Assembly: GCF_000429305.1 (NCBI RefSeq)
Contig: NZ_KE386879.1
Coordinates: forward strand, 165,540 to 229,539
Direction of reading: 5' to 3'
Source of the DNA: Desulfovibrio inopinatus DSM 10711
Lineage (GTDB): Bacteria; Desulfobacterota; Desulfovibrionia; Desulfovibrionales; Desulfovibrionaceae
Length of the DNA: 64,000 nucleotides
Shown in pieces: positions 16,485 to 24,699 of this stretch. A program made the position numbers and the translations under genes. The notes below the pieces were generated by a model. That model saw only the letters and a list, made by a program, of their open reading frames with translations, was not told the origin of the DNA and searched no databases. Each line of letters begins with the position of its first letter. Position 1 is the stretch's first letter.

Positions 16485-18075
16485 GATTTCCCTTTGCAGC
16501 AGATCGGCGACGCAGCCATTTCCAAATCAGAACACATACTCCCGTCACTAAAAGTATTGTTACGACGGCGAGAGCCAATACCGTTCGAAAAATTTTCCCC
16601 AGAAAGGATGGCGCCTCATACGCTTCGAGTGTGCCGTTATGCAAAGCCGTTCGCATTAAATCAATATCCTGGGCAAACTCACTCAATCCAATCATTCCCG
16701 GTTTCCGCATATCTGCTGTCGATACAATCGGCAACGCACCAAGAATACGAGTCATGACTTCGGGATCGGCTGAGCCGGATGCGTTGCGCCCATCCACAGG
16801 CAAACGACGCGCCAAAGCTGCACCTGGACTCTGTGCGGTAAAATACTCTTTATTGATGGTAATCGGGTAGAGCGTCGTGGTTCCCTGCATACCCAATTCT
16901 ACCATCGCATTGCTGTCGTTACAGACACCCAATGTGAAATATCCGCCGAATGGCAGGTCGGGGTGGAGTGTTTGAACCTCAATATAGGCACGTAATACTT
17001 GTGCGGCCAAACGAACGGCTTCAACCGCTTGAGTCCCCGTGTAACAATGGGCCACAACTCCAAGAATCCATGGTTGATCCAGCTCTTTGATCGGACGAAA
17101 CGCACAGGCTCCATCAATACCAAAATAGAACCCTACGTCTGCATTCACTTTGGGACCACGAATTCGGATCTCATGTTGAGAATGCGATACGGGGACAAGA
17201 AAAGGGCGATCTGTACCGGGAACTCGGAATCGGGTGTCGAGCCAGAACGGCGTCATCACGGACTCTCCATGATAATAGACATTACCGAAATTCGCAAAAT
17301 ATCGCGCATCCCGAACCTCGACACTATGTCCCGATGCAATAAGCGCAGCAATGAGTTCATCCGGACGACAGACGTTGACCGTCCCCAAACGAACAACATA
17401 TCCCGTGGTGGAGTGTGTTGGATCGTTTTGGGCCAAGCCATTGAGGACCTCGGCCATGCGTGTACTCGCTGGGAGATGTGCAAAAAAGCGTGCATTCAAT
17501 TTGTTTCCGATCTGCAAGCCAAAACCAAGATCGTTCAAATCCGCATCTTGCTGAAACACTGTCGGAGAAGAATGCTTTTGGACAGGAATACCAAGAGGTT
17601 CAACCCCGACTGGCGGGGGAGACATCACGTGTTGAGGCGGAGCCGTCGTTTCGTTTGAAGTATCCTCCTTTGTGGCTTTGGCAGCCAAACGAACTGACAT
17701 GCCAAGCTCATCAACAGTCATTCCGGGAAAACGGTCCAACGCTTCAAATTCTTTACCGAGGATGATTTCTCGTAATCGCTTCACATATTTGGGGCCAAGT
17801 ATTCCTCCAGAGGCAGGGTCTTGACCGATGTGCTGAAGAAAAGCATCGACGAACGCTTCGTTGGTGGACAATTCGGACATTGTTTTTGAAAACAATCGCC
17901 ATTCTGGAATCTTCACTGGCGTATTGAATTCCGTGGAAGCCATGGCAACGGCTGGCTCTCCTCCCATAAGCAATATCGCCAGACACACGAACGACCAAAC
18001 CGCCTGCAGAGTCGGTAACGAACCTTTTGCATGGCGACATGATCTAAGGTGATCCATAGCAATATCCTGGTACAT
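16465..18075 (-). CDS. Membrane-anchored exported protein of unknown function
   Basis: 536 residues that I do not recognise as a named family. An N-terminal hydrophobic stretch (VWSFVCLAILLMGG...AVAMA) looks like a signal peptide, and a C-terminal transmembrane helix (TVLALAVVTILLVTGVCVLIW) is followed by basic residues (KWLRRR), so the body should sit in the periplasm. A Pro-rich segment lies around residues 145-165. The start ATG overlaps the stop of the upstream lipase-like gene (TAATG), implying coupled translation and a joint role. ATG 18057, with AGGA upstream, is an alternative start. Confidence 0.72.
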   Translation of the reverse strand: MYQDIAMDHLRSCRHAKGSLPTLQAVWSFVCLAILLMGGEPAVAMASTEFNTPVKIPEWRLFSKTMSELSTNEAFVDAFLQHIGQDPASGGILGPKYVKRLREIILGKEFEALDRFPGMTVDELGMSVRLAAKATKEDTSNETTAPPQHVMSPPPVGVEPLGIPVQKHSSPTVFQQDADLNDLGFGLQIGNKLNARFFAHLPASTRMAEVLNGLAQNDPTHSTTGYVVRLGTVNVCRPDELIAALIASGHSVEVRDARYFANFGNVYYHGESVMTPFWLDTRFRVPGTDRPFLVPVSHSQHEIRIRGPKVNADVGFYFGIDGACAFRPIKELDQPWILGVVAHCYTGTQAVEAVRLAAQVLRAYIEVQTLHPDLPFGGYFTLGVCNDSNAMVELGMQGTTTLYPITINKEYFTAQSPGAALARRLPVDGRNASGSADPEVMTRILGALPIVSTADMRKPGMIGLSEFAQDIDLMRTALHNGTLEAYEAPSFLGKIFRTVLALAVVTILLVTGVCVLIWKWLRRRSAAKGNHDQRSE

Positions 18076-20012
18076 TACGGCGTCCCTGCCTGCATAATGC
18101 TCTTCGCCGCGTGCTCTAAAAGTATTCGTCGAACTTCGCGAATAGCTAAAGGTTTGGTGTGGACACTGTGGCCCGAGAGAAAAATTCGTTCAGAAACGGC
18201 GCCGTCGAGGTGTGAGCTTGAATACGGTACAACGCCATCCGTCCCTTCTGGCATATCCGCGTGATCTTCATTTCCGATAATCGAATGATACGGCACCAGT
18301 AATGGTAACTCGGAACCGGCGATCAATGTCGAGTTTTTAGGAGATAAGCTATCGATCCCAGTAGGAATGCTGACTTCATCCTCGAGATAATTTGCCCCAG
18401 CTTCATCAGGACGAACTTTCGCTTGGATCTTATAAAAAACACCGAATGACTGTTTAAGCAATGTTACTGGTAACATAACAAGATAGGATCCAATTCTCCC
18501 AATAGCACTATCGGCAAGAGTTGCTCCCCGATGGGGAACGGCCATGAAGACGACGCGAGAAACAAACGGAAGCGGTTTAAAATATACCATTTTCTTCACC
18601 TGGTCACGCTCGTCAGGTGTTAATTCCGCGGTATCAAACGGAATGTCAGCCAGGCTATTCCAAATGTTGTCTCCACTATCTTGAATGGTGCTTCGCGTCA
18701 GTAATCCCCCCATGCTATGGCCGACAATAACCATTTTATCGAAAGCAGGATTGGTGCCGTTCGGATCAAACGTCGCTTCAGCTTTCTGCAGATATTGCCG
18801 AAAAAGAGAGGCGGAGTAGAGAACTGGGTTGCCTGTGGGGTATCTGAAGAACCAAAATTGATAGTGCTTTCGAAGTTCTGGATCACCCATTAACGTGTTG
18901 ATCATAGGGAGCCATGTCATGGGCGAAGACAATAATCCGTGAACGAACACAACGGGGATTTTATTCGGTTCATAGGGCTGAAACATAATCAGCCCCTGAC
19001 TCTCTGACCATTCTTCCGGCCTAACGAGACCAACAAACCCTGATGAAGGCGAGTTGACCTGCATCATGTAGGCAAGTGGTGTGGTCAAATCCGATGTCAA
19101 CGGAAGGTGGCGTCCATCCTCTTGACTGGCATCATCCCAACCTTCCTGAATTTCAAATGACTTAAAGGGATCATAGAGTTCAAGTCGAGCTTGGCGCACA
19201 GGCGGCAATGGACTCGGTCGCTCATCGGCCGGTTTGATGCGCAAAAACACTGTTGCGGCAAACGTCTGTCGAATAGAGGGAATGAATCGATTTCGCACGT
19301 CGCGACTGTCTTGTTCTTTGACATTGCGGACGGCAATTAAGGGAACGCCAACCCCTTGGGTTATGTATTCTTCAGTGAGTCCAAAAGTTTTAAACTCATA
19401 CGATACAAAATACTTATCAAATTCTGTGGGATTCCAAGCCAATTCAGATTTGGGAGGATCAAGTTGAACGCTTCCATCCAGCATGGGAAGACGTTCATTG
19501 GCTCTCGGGGTAAGATTGCGCTCCCGACGATTCACAATGAGTTCGGCCAAAGCGCGATCATAAAAACGGCGTGCAATACCAAAACTTGGCTCAAATGGGG
19601 ATGGCTTAGGGATGAGCTTGGAATCAAAGAGGAAATCGTGTGCATGAACCAGGCAGGTCAGGAGGTATCGCGCTTCTTCGGCTGAATTTTTCGGCTGTTG
19701 CTTGGCGCCAATATACGCCAATTCCATCATGGCAAAAAAAAGATCGCGAGACCCTTCATCTTCATAATCTGCTTTGACTGCCCAATAGACTTGGTAAATA
19801 TCTTTGCGCCATAAAGATTGTAATCCGCGTTGTCGTAAAATGAGTTCTGTTTTCAGGCTTGGTCGTCCATTGACCAAAGCGGTCTTCCCGAGTTGCTCCA
19901 TACGTGCATCAAGAGAAACAGGAGCAACACCATAGCGTCCCCCGCACCCAGAAAGAGAAAGGGAGGACAAGACCATGCATGCGACGAGAATGAAAGAAAT
20001 AGAGAGCTTCAA
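18075..20012 (-). CDS. Alpha/beta-hydrolase lipoprotein (lipase/esterase-like)
   Basis: 645 residues from a TTG start at 20012, preceded by GAGGAG with eight-base spacing. The signal peptide ends in the lipobox LSGC, so the protein is probably anchored in a membrane. The C-terminal half holds an alpha/beta-hydrolase domain: PVVFVHGLLSSPMTWLPM (oxyanion region), nucleophile elbow IVGHSMGGLLT, and a late HSVHTKP that may supply the catalytic His. The first half is a long helical region of unknown use. Likely a lipase, esterase or acyltransferase working on lipids or cell envelope. First gene of a tight minus-strand operon. Confidence 0.85.
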   Translation of the reverse strand: MKLSISFILVACMVLSSLSLSGCGGRYGVAPVSLDARMEQLGKTALVNGRPSLKTELILRQRGLQSLWRKDIYQVYWAVKADYEDEGSRDLFFAMMELAYIGAKQQPKNSAEEARYLLTCLVHAHDFLFDSKLIPKPSPFEPSFGIARRFYDRALAELIVNRRERNLTPRANERLPMLDGSVQLDPPKSELAWNPTEFDKYFVSYEFKTFGLTEEYITQGVGVPLIAVRNVKEQDSRDVRNRFIPSIRQTFAATVFLRIKPADERPSPLPPVRQARLELYDPFKSFEIQEGWDDASQEDGRHLPLTSDLTTPLAYMMQVNSPSSGFVGLVRPEEWSESQGLIMFQPYEPNKIPVVFVHGLLSSPMTWLPMINTLMGDPELRKHYQFWFFRYPTGNPVLYSASLFRQYLQKAEATFDPNGTNPAFDKMVIVGHSMGGLLTRSTIQDSGDNIWNSLADIPFDTAELTPDERDQVKKMVYFKPLPFVSRVVFMAVPHRGATLADSAIGRIGSYLVMLPVTLLKQSFGVFYKIQAKVRPDEAGANYLEDEVSIPTGIDSLSPKNSTLIAGSELPLLVPYHSIIGNEDHADMPEGTDGVVPYSSSHLDGAVSERIFLSGHSVHTKPLAIREVRRILLEHAAKSIMQAGTP

Positions 20013-20104
20013 GGGAATTTCTCCTCGTTGCCATAGAACAACGGTAAATATCGTGTGATACGGATCGGTAAAAGAGTACCGCAACCCGCAAAATACGGTT
20101 CGTT

Positions 20105-20308
20105 TTATTGTCCTCTGTTTCGACGGACTGTCACGCTTTCTCCGCCAATCCCCCAATTATCTGTCTCTATTTCTTCGATGAGTACAATTGTGGTCGCTGG
20201 ATTCTTGCCGAGAACCCTCTGCAGCAGCTCCGTCGCTCCTTTGATAAGCTCGGCCTTTTGTTCTGCTGTAGCGCCTTCATTCGTAATCTTGATATTGACC
20301 ATCGGCAT
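20105..20308 (-). CDS. 4-oxalocrotonate tautomerase-family protein
   Basis: 67 residues starting MPMVNIKITNEGATAEQK, so Pro becomes the N-terminal catalytic base after Met removal, as in 4-OT enzymes; later residues (NPATTIVLIEEIETDNWGIGG) fit the family. Such enzymes are small hexameric keto-enol tautomerases; the substrate here is unknown and no aromatic degradation genes are nearby. AAGGAG lies seven bases before ATG 20308. Confidence 0.9.
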   Translation of the reverse strand: MPMVNIKITNEGATAEQKAELIKGATELLQRVLGKNPATTIVLIEEIETDNWGIGGESVTVRRNRGQ

Positions 20309-20640
20309 AACAAGCTCCTTGGAATATCCAGAGCATAGAGCAACCTGCTCCAGATTGATAATTGCGAGGGGGAGTGGCACCACAAAGAACATGACACTGA
20401 ATCGAATTTATGCGCGAGAGAAGTTGAGCACAAGTGACAAAAGTAATGAAATGATACGATATCAATCCATTACATCAACGGCCAGAAAAACGTTGTGACA
20501 CAATCTCTCTCGTATGCTCGGTGCGGGCAAAACGAACTCTTTCTTTTGTGCGAGGGCAGCATAATACGGAAATATTTTGAGTTCATAGAGACAGAAGAGG
20601 GTGAAGAAATACCTCGTCAATAGAACATGTTGTAATATTT
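20309..20640. other. Intergenic region without recognised content
   Basis: 332 bases upstream of the tautomerase gene. It should hold its promoter, but no convincing element was found. No gene, RNA or repeat seen. Confidence 0.5.
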
Positions 20641-20799
20641 CTAAATTTTTTTTTCTCTCTTTTTTGCTTCATCAAAATCAAGTTTCAGTGTTGATTTCTT
20701 TCGTTCTCGAATCTGAAACGTCAATTTGGCCCCAAGATAGAAGCAGCACAAAATGAGTACGCCCCAGAATATTACACTTATGACAGGGGAATCGCTCAT
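20641..20799 (-). CDS. Small single-span membrane protein (52 residues)
   Basis: A short frame that reads MSDSPVISVIFWGVLILCC, one hydrophobic segment of about 20 residues, followed by a strongly charged tail rich in Lys, Arg and Glu (FQIRERKKSTLKL, then DEAKKREKKI). GAGG is six bases before the ATG. The topology (short N terminus, one helix, basic cytoplasmic tail) is that of many bacterial small membrane proteins. I do not recognise a family. The ribosome binding site and the composition support it as real. Confidence 0.65.
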   Translation of the reverse strand: MSDSPVISVIFWGVLILCCFYLGAKLTFQIRERKKSTLKLDFDEAKKREKKI

Positions 20800-21052
20800 T
20801 ATTTTCCTCAGGTCGAATATATGTTTGGGTATCTGTGTCTCCTAACAGAGGAGGCATAGTGTGTTGATAAAAAAAAGAAAAGTTATCCCAATCAGAGTAT
20901 CTTTGTCGTTATGCTACCGCACAAAACCTAAATGAGTCCAGTCGGAAGAAATCTGCAGAAATCGCAAAGAACCGTATTGACATCGACACTCTTTTGACAC
21001 AGTCTCGTAACCAGAATGTAACATTTGATATAGCTTCTTCAAGGAGGCCCCC

Positions 21053-21289
21053 ATGTCCACAGCCCTCAAAGTGACTCGGGATATGTTGGAAAAAGTTGTC
21101 GGTACAGAAACAGCTCAACATTTGTCTAAGCAATATGGCGGATCACTGCCAGTATATATCTCGAAATTTCCATGTTTGAATTCGCGTCAGCGAGAACTCA
21201 TTGGCTCGGCGAAATTGGCTGATTTGTGTCGTGCCTTTGGTGGCGCGTTTGTCTTTTTTCCCGTGTCTCATTCGTTTGTAAAAGAATAA
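21053..21289 (+). CDS. Small protein of unknown function
   Basis: 78 residues with an excellent AAGGAGG site five bases before the ATG. The block HLSKQYGGSLPVYISK followed by a basic helix (NSRQRELIGSA) is faintly like the C-terminal DNA-binding part of Mor-type phage activators, but the likeness is too weak for a call. It stands alone upstream of tRNA-Thr. Confidence 0.65.
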   Translation: MSTALKVTRDMLEKVVGTETAQHLSKQYGGSLPVYISKFPCLNSRQRELIGSAKLADLCRAFGGAFVFFPVSHSFVKE

Positions 21290-21432
21290 GACGCGCAGTT
21301 AAATTTGAGCAATAACCATTAAACGCAGATGTGTAGTACAGCGATACTGAAAGTAGAGCTGTACCGCACATCTCCCAAACAGGGCACGCTGTAGTCAAAT
21401 TTAAAGAAGTCTAATTTTTTACGAATTTTTTC

Positions 21433-21459
21433 TTGACGGTCAGTCGTCCCTTGTATATC
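21433..21459 (+). promoter_or_regulatory. Promoter of tRNA-Thr
   Basis: TTGACG (21433-21438) and TATATC (21454-21459), 15 bases apart, about 18 bases upstream of the mature tRNA end. The spacing is shorter than the ideal 17. Confidence 0.6.
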
Positions 21460-21477
21460 AAGGGCTTCCTTCGATTG

Positions 21478-21553
21478 GCCAGCGTAGCTCAGTTGGTAGA
21501 GCAGCTGATTCGTAATCAGCAGGTCGAGCGTTCAAGTCGCTTCGCTGGCTCCA
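21478..21553 (+). tRNA. tRNA-Thr (CGT anticodon), with encoded CCA
   Basis: Acceptor arms GCCAGCG/CGCTGGC pair fully; D-arm GCTCAGTTGGTAGAGC; anticodon stem GCTGA/TCAGC with loop TTCGTAA gives anticodon CGT (codon ACG); T-arm GAGCG-TTCAAGT-CGCTT; T discriminator and CCA encoded. It forms the left edge of an accessory island: 30 of its bases recur at 33685. Confidence 0.96.
21506..21535 (+). repeat. Left copy of 30-bp direct repeat (putative att site in tRNA-Thr)
   Basis: Covers the anticodon arm to the T-loop of tRNA-Thr and is identical to 33685-33714. Interpreted as the attachment core of an integrated element. Confidence 0.8.
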
Positions 21554-21561
21554 GAAATTTC

Positions 21562-21595
21562 AAGGGGTTATGATGAAAAATCATAACCCCTTTTT
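21562..21595 (+). terminator. Terminator after tRNA-Thr
   Basis: Perfect 12-base arms AAGGGGTTATGA/TCATAACCCCTT (21562-21573 and 21581-21592) followed by a T-run. Confidence 0.9.
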
Positions 21596-21598
21596 ACG

Positions 21599-21830
21599 TT
21601 GACATACATTTTGACCTACATTTTTTGAATCTTGATCACTTAAAAGTCAAAGCAGCTATGAACGGCGTTCTTTGCCAATGCACCCACGGCTTGTCACAAA
21701 CCAGACGTTGTCCTTTGGGGAAGCGTCCATACTGTTTAGTCCCGAGCGTTCCCTGCTGCTGCGTATCTGGCAGCATTTTTTTTTGAACTGTAGAAGAGTC
21801 TGAAAAATCTAACAATTATTGACATACAGG
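21599..21830 (+). repeat. Short direct repeats TTGAC(A/C)TACA at the left island end
   Basis: TTGACATACATTT at 21599-21611, TTGACCTACATTT at 21611-21623 and TTGACATACAGG at 21819-21830. A matching copy (TTGACCTACATT) occurs at 33595 near the right end. They could be arm-type integrase sites. Apart from these, the stretch 21596-21870 holds no supported feature. Confidence 0.4.
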
Positions 21831-21870
21831 TTGCCTGGTTATAACAAAAATTATGACTTTGGAGGTTTGT

Positions 21871-22092
21871 ATGCGAGCTACGGTTACAAAAATTGGCAAT
21901 TCAATTGGAATCATTCTTCCGGAAGAAGCGGTTGCGCGTCTTAAAGTGACGAAAGGGGACAATGTGTTTCTCACCGAGACGGCGGAAGGATATTCCATTA
22001 CTCCCTATGATCCGGAACTTGCGGAACAAATGGAAGCTGCACGGCGGGGCATGTCCCGCTATCGCAATGCACTACGTGAACTTGCAAAATGA
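21871..22092 (+). CDS. MazE/AbrB-family antitoxin
   Basis: 73 residues. The swapped-hairpin DNA-binding fold is clear: RATVTKIGNSIGIILPEEAVARLKVTKGDNVFL, with a C-terminal helical toxin-binding tail. TTGGAGG lies five bases before ATG 21871. The stop overlaps the start of the Doc toxin gene (ATGA), the usual antitoxin-first order. It should bind and repress its own promoter with the toxin. First gene of the island after the tRNA. Confidence 0.88.
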   Translation: MRATVTKIGNSIGIILPEEAVARLKVTKGDNVFLTETAEGYSITPYDPELAEQMEAARRGMSRYRNALRELAK

Positions 22093-22391
22093 CGTCTTGG
22101 CGTTGGCTTTCTGAAAAGTTCATCCTCGCGGTGCATGACGAGCACATTGCCGTGCATGGCGGAAGTGAAGGTATCCGTGATCCGGGCCTTTTGTCTTCTG
22201 CTCTTGCCAGACCTCAGAATCTTCTTGCGTATAGCTCTCCAAATATTTTCGATCTTGCCGCAGCGTATGCTTTCGGCATTATCCGCAATCATCCTTTTGT
22301 GGACGGCAACAAGCGAACGAGCTTTCTTGCCGCCTACGTTTTTCTTGATGTGAACGAATGGGAATTGATCGCTCCGGAAACTGAAGAGTGA
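22089..22391 (+). CDS. Doc-like (Fic-fold) toxin, shortened at the C terminus
   Basis: 100 residues. The Fic/Doc signature HPFVDGNKRT is intact, as is the preceding death-on-curing block (VHDEHIAVHGGSEGIRDPGLLSSALARP). Doc phosphorylates elongation factor Tu and stops translation. Family members usually run to about 120-130 residues, ending in helices after the segment matched by WELIAPE; here a stop follows at once. It may be an active short form or a decayed toxin. Paired with a MazE-type antitoxin rather than Phd. Confidence 0.85.
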   Translation: MTSWRWLSEKFILAVHDEHIAVHGGSEGIRDPGLLSSALARPQNLLAYSSPNIFDLAAAYAFGIIRNHPFVDGNKRTSFLAAYVFLDVNEWELIAPETEE

Positions 22392-22584
22392 ACTTGAGAT
22401 GTCTAGCCCAGGACGTACCGATATTAAGATTTGAGCTGCTATAACGAGAACGTGTAGTATAGCATAACAACTTGCGTGGATAGCGGAGCAAGGAATATAG
22501 GCTGTTAGTTATCAGGATAGTGAAAGCCAACCCTTTGTGCCGAAGACTTACTTCAGAATAATGACCAAGAGAGACCGAATAGCC

Positions 22585-24699
22585 ATGGCGCAACTAGAAC
22601 ATATAGAAGCCATTGAAAAGAGACTGTGGAAAGCCGCCGACGACATGCGGGCCAACTCGAATTACGCCAGCAACGAATACTTCCTACCCGTTATGGGGCT
22701 TATTTTTCTTCGACACGCCTACAGCCGATTCTTGGCGGTGAAAGACGACATCGTGGCGAACCTTCCATCCCGTGGGGGCAAAACTAGGCCATTGACAAAG
22801 GAAGACTTCTCGCAGAAAAGCTCCATCTTCCTCCAGCCCAAGGCCCAATTCGACACCCTGGTTGCGCTCACGGACAGCGACGACCGAGCCAAAGCCATTA
22901 TCGAGGCTATGGAGTCCATCGAATCCGACTACGCGAGCTTGCGCGGCGTTCTGCCGAAGAACGAGTATCAGGAGTTGAGCAAGGAGGTATTGGGGCAATT
23001 GATTCGGACGTTGGACCCGGATGAGTTGAAACGGGTGAAGGGCGATGTCTTTGGCCGCATCTACGAATATTTCCTGACGCAGTTTGCCGACAAGAAGGCG
23101 CATGACGGAGGCGAATTCTTCACGCCCATCTCCCTGGTGTCCTTGATCGCCAACATTCTGGAACCGAGCTACGGCACTGTTCTGGACCCGGCCTGCGGTT
23201 CCGGGGGCATGTTTGTGCAAAGCGCTCGTGTGGTTGAGCGGCAACACCAGAACCCCAACGAAAAACTGACCTTCCGTGGCCTGGAGAAAAACCCCACTAC
23301 CATCAGGCTGGCAAAGATGAATCTGGCTGTGCATGGCCTGGAAGGGGACATCCAGAAAGCCATTACTTATTATGAAGACCCGCACGAACTGCTCGGCAAA
23401 GCCGAGTATGTCATGGCGAATCCTCCTTTTAATGTCGATGAAATAGATGCGAAGAAGGTAGAGAATGACCCGCGTCTCCCGTTTGGACTACCGGGGGAAA
23501 ACAAAAACAAAAAAGTGCCTAACGGCAACTATATCTGGATCAGCTATTTCTACAGCTACCTGAACGAGACTGGACGCGCCGGCTTTGTCATGTCTTCCCA
23601 GGCCTCCAGTGCTGGCCGGGAGGAAGCCAAGGTCCGCCAAAAGCTCGTGGAGACCGGCGACGTGGACGCCATGGTCGCGATCCGCTCGAACTTCTTCTAC
23701 ACGCGCACCGTCCCGTGCGAATTGTGGTTCCTGAACCGAGCAAAGCCGGAAGAGCACAAAGACAAGGTGCTCATGATCGACGCGCGGAACATCTACCGTA
23801 AGGTCACGCGCAAGATTTACGACTTCAGCCCCGAGCAGGAACAGAACATTCTCGCCATCGTCTGGCTCTACCGAGGGCAGAAAGAGAAATACCTTGATTT
23901 GGTCGCCGGGTATTGCCAGCGAGTGCTTGGCGAGGCCGAAGGCTGTTTCACCGGTCAGCGAGAAAATGGCGACACCATCGAACTGTTACCTGAATTCACG
24001 GCGTCCCTGGATGCGCTCCTCACCGCCATGAAGCCCTTTGTGAAAACCCTTGCAGTGGACGCCGCCCATGCGGAGCCGCTCAAGGAGTACGAGACCGCGT
24101 TGGCTGCCTTCCATGCCGATGTGGACGGCTTCAAAGCCACCATTGGCGAACAAGTGGAAGTGTGGAAGACGCAGGACACCAGCAACGGGAAATTAAAGCA
24201 GGCCGTTGAACGACTGGCTCCGTTGGCCGAAACCAGCCGGGATGTGGTCAAGCAGACCGACCTGCTCTACAAGCTAGCCTGCCGCCTCATCGAGACCTGT
24301 GAAACTGAATGCGCGGCCCGTGACAACGACGCCTGGGCCAGCCGGGACATCACCCGCGCCCGCAAGGCTGCGGATCAGGCACGGCTCCTCGCCGTAGACC
24401 AACTCAAACTGGTTCGCTCCTTCCACCGGCACGCACGCTGGCTGACCGAGCGTTTCCCTGAAGCAAAACTCCGCGACGTGGAGGGACTGGTCAAGCTGGT
24501 GGACCGGGCCGAGATAGAAGCCAACGACTGGAGCCTGACACCGGGGCGTTACGTTGGTGTGGCCCCGGAAGAGGTAGACGAGGATTTCGACTTCGAAGAA
24601 GCCCTCCGGGATATCCATGTGGAACTGGAGGACTTGAACGCCGAGGCCGCACAGCTCGCAGCGACCATCAAGAAGAATTTTGAGGAGCTGGGAGTATGA
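22585..24699 (+). CDS. hsdM: Type I restriction-modification methyltransferase subunit
   Basis: 704 residues from ATG 22585. HsdM N-terminal helical domain (RLWKAADDMRANSNYASNEY), then an N6-adenine methyltransferase domain with motif I DPACGSGGMF at about residue 200 and catalytic NPPF at about 278. The protein has about 200 extra C-terminal residues, mostly helical and probably coiled coil, compared with the roughly 500 of classical HsdM. It modifies adenines in the host's recognition site, guided by HsdS, whose gene overlaps it (ATGA). ATG 22561 in frame is an alternative start. Codon choice is more G+C-rich than in the flanking genes, consistent with transfer. Confidence 0.94.
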   Translation: MAQLEHIEAIEKRLWKAADDMRANSNYASNEYFLPVMGLIFLRHAYSRFLAVKDDIVANLPSRGGKTRPLTKEDFSQKSSIFLQPKAQFDTLVALTDSDDRAKAIIEAMESIESDYASLRGVLPKNEYQELSKEVLGQLIRTLDPDELKRVKGDVFGRIYEYFLTQFADKKAHDGGEFFTPISLVSLIANILEPSYGTVLDPACGSGGMFVQSARVVERQHQNPNEKLTFRGLEKNPTTIRLAKMNLAVHGLEGDIQKAITYYEDPHELLGKAEYVMANPPFNVDEIDAKKVENDPRLPFGLPGENKNKKVPNGNYIWISYFYSYLNETGRAGFVMSSQASSAGREEAKVRQKLVETGDVDAMVAIRSNFFYTRTVPCELWFLNRAKPEEHKDKVLMIDARNIYRKVTRKIYDFSPEQEQNILAIVWLYRGQKEKYLDLVAGYCQRVLGEAEGCFTGQRENGDTIELLPEFTASLDALLTAMKPFVKTLAVDAAHAEPLKEYETALAAFHADVDGFKATIGEQVEVWKTQDTSNGKLKQAVERLAPLAETSRDVVKQTDLLYKLACRLIETCETECAARDNDAWASRDITRARKAADQARLLAVDQLKLVRSFHRHARWLTERFPEAKLRDVEGLVKLVDRAEIEANDWSLTPGRYVGVAPEEVDEDFDFEEALRDIHVELEDLNAEAAQLAATIKKNFEELGV

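Noticed and set aside
21478..21553. tRNA-Arg reading of the CGT anticodon tRNA
   Set aside because: CGT is the anticodon (reads ACG, Thr), not the codon; stem and loop positions fix it.
22684..23385. 233-codon minus-strand frame
   Set aside because: Antisense to the methyltransferase core of hsdM.
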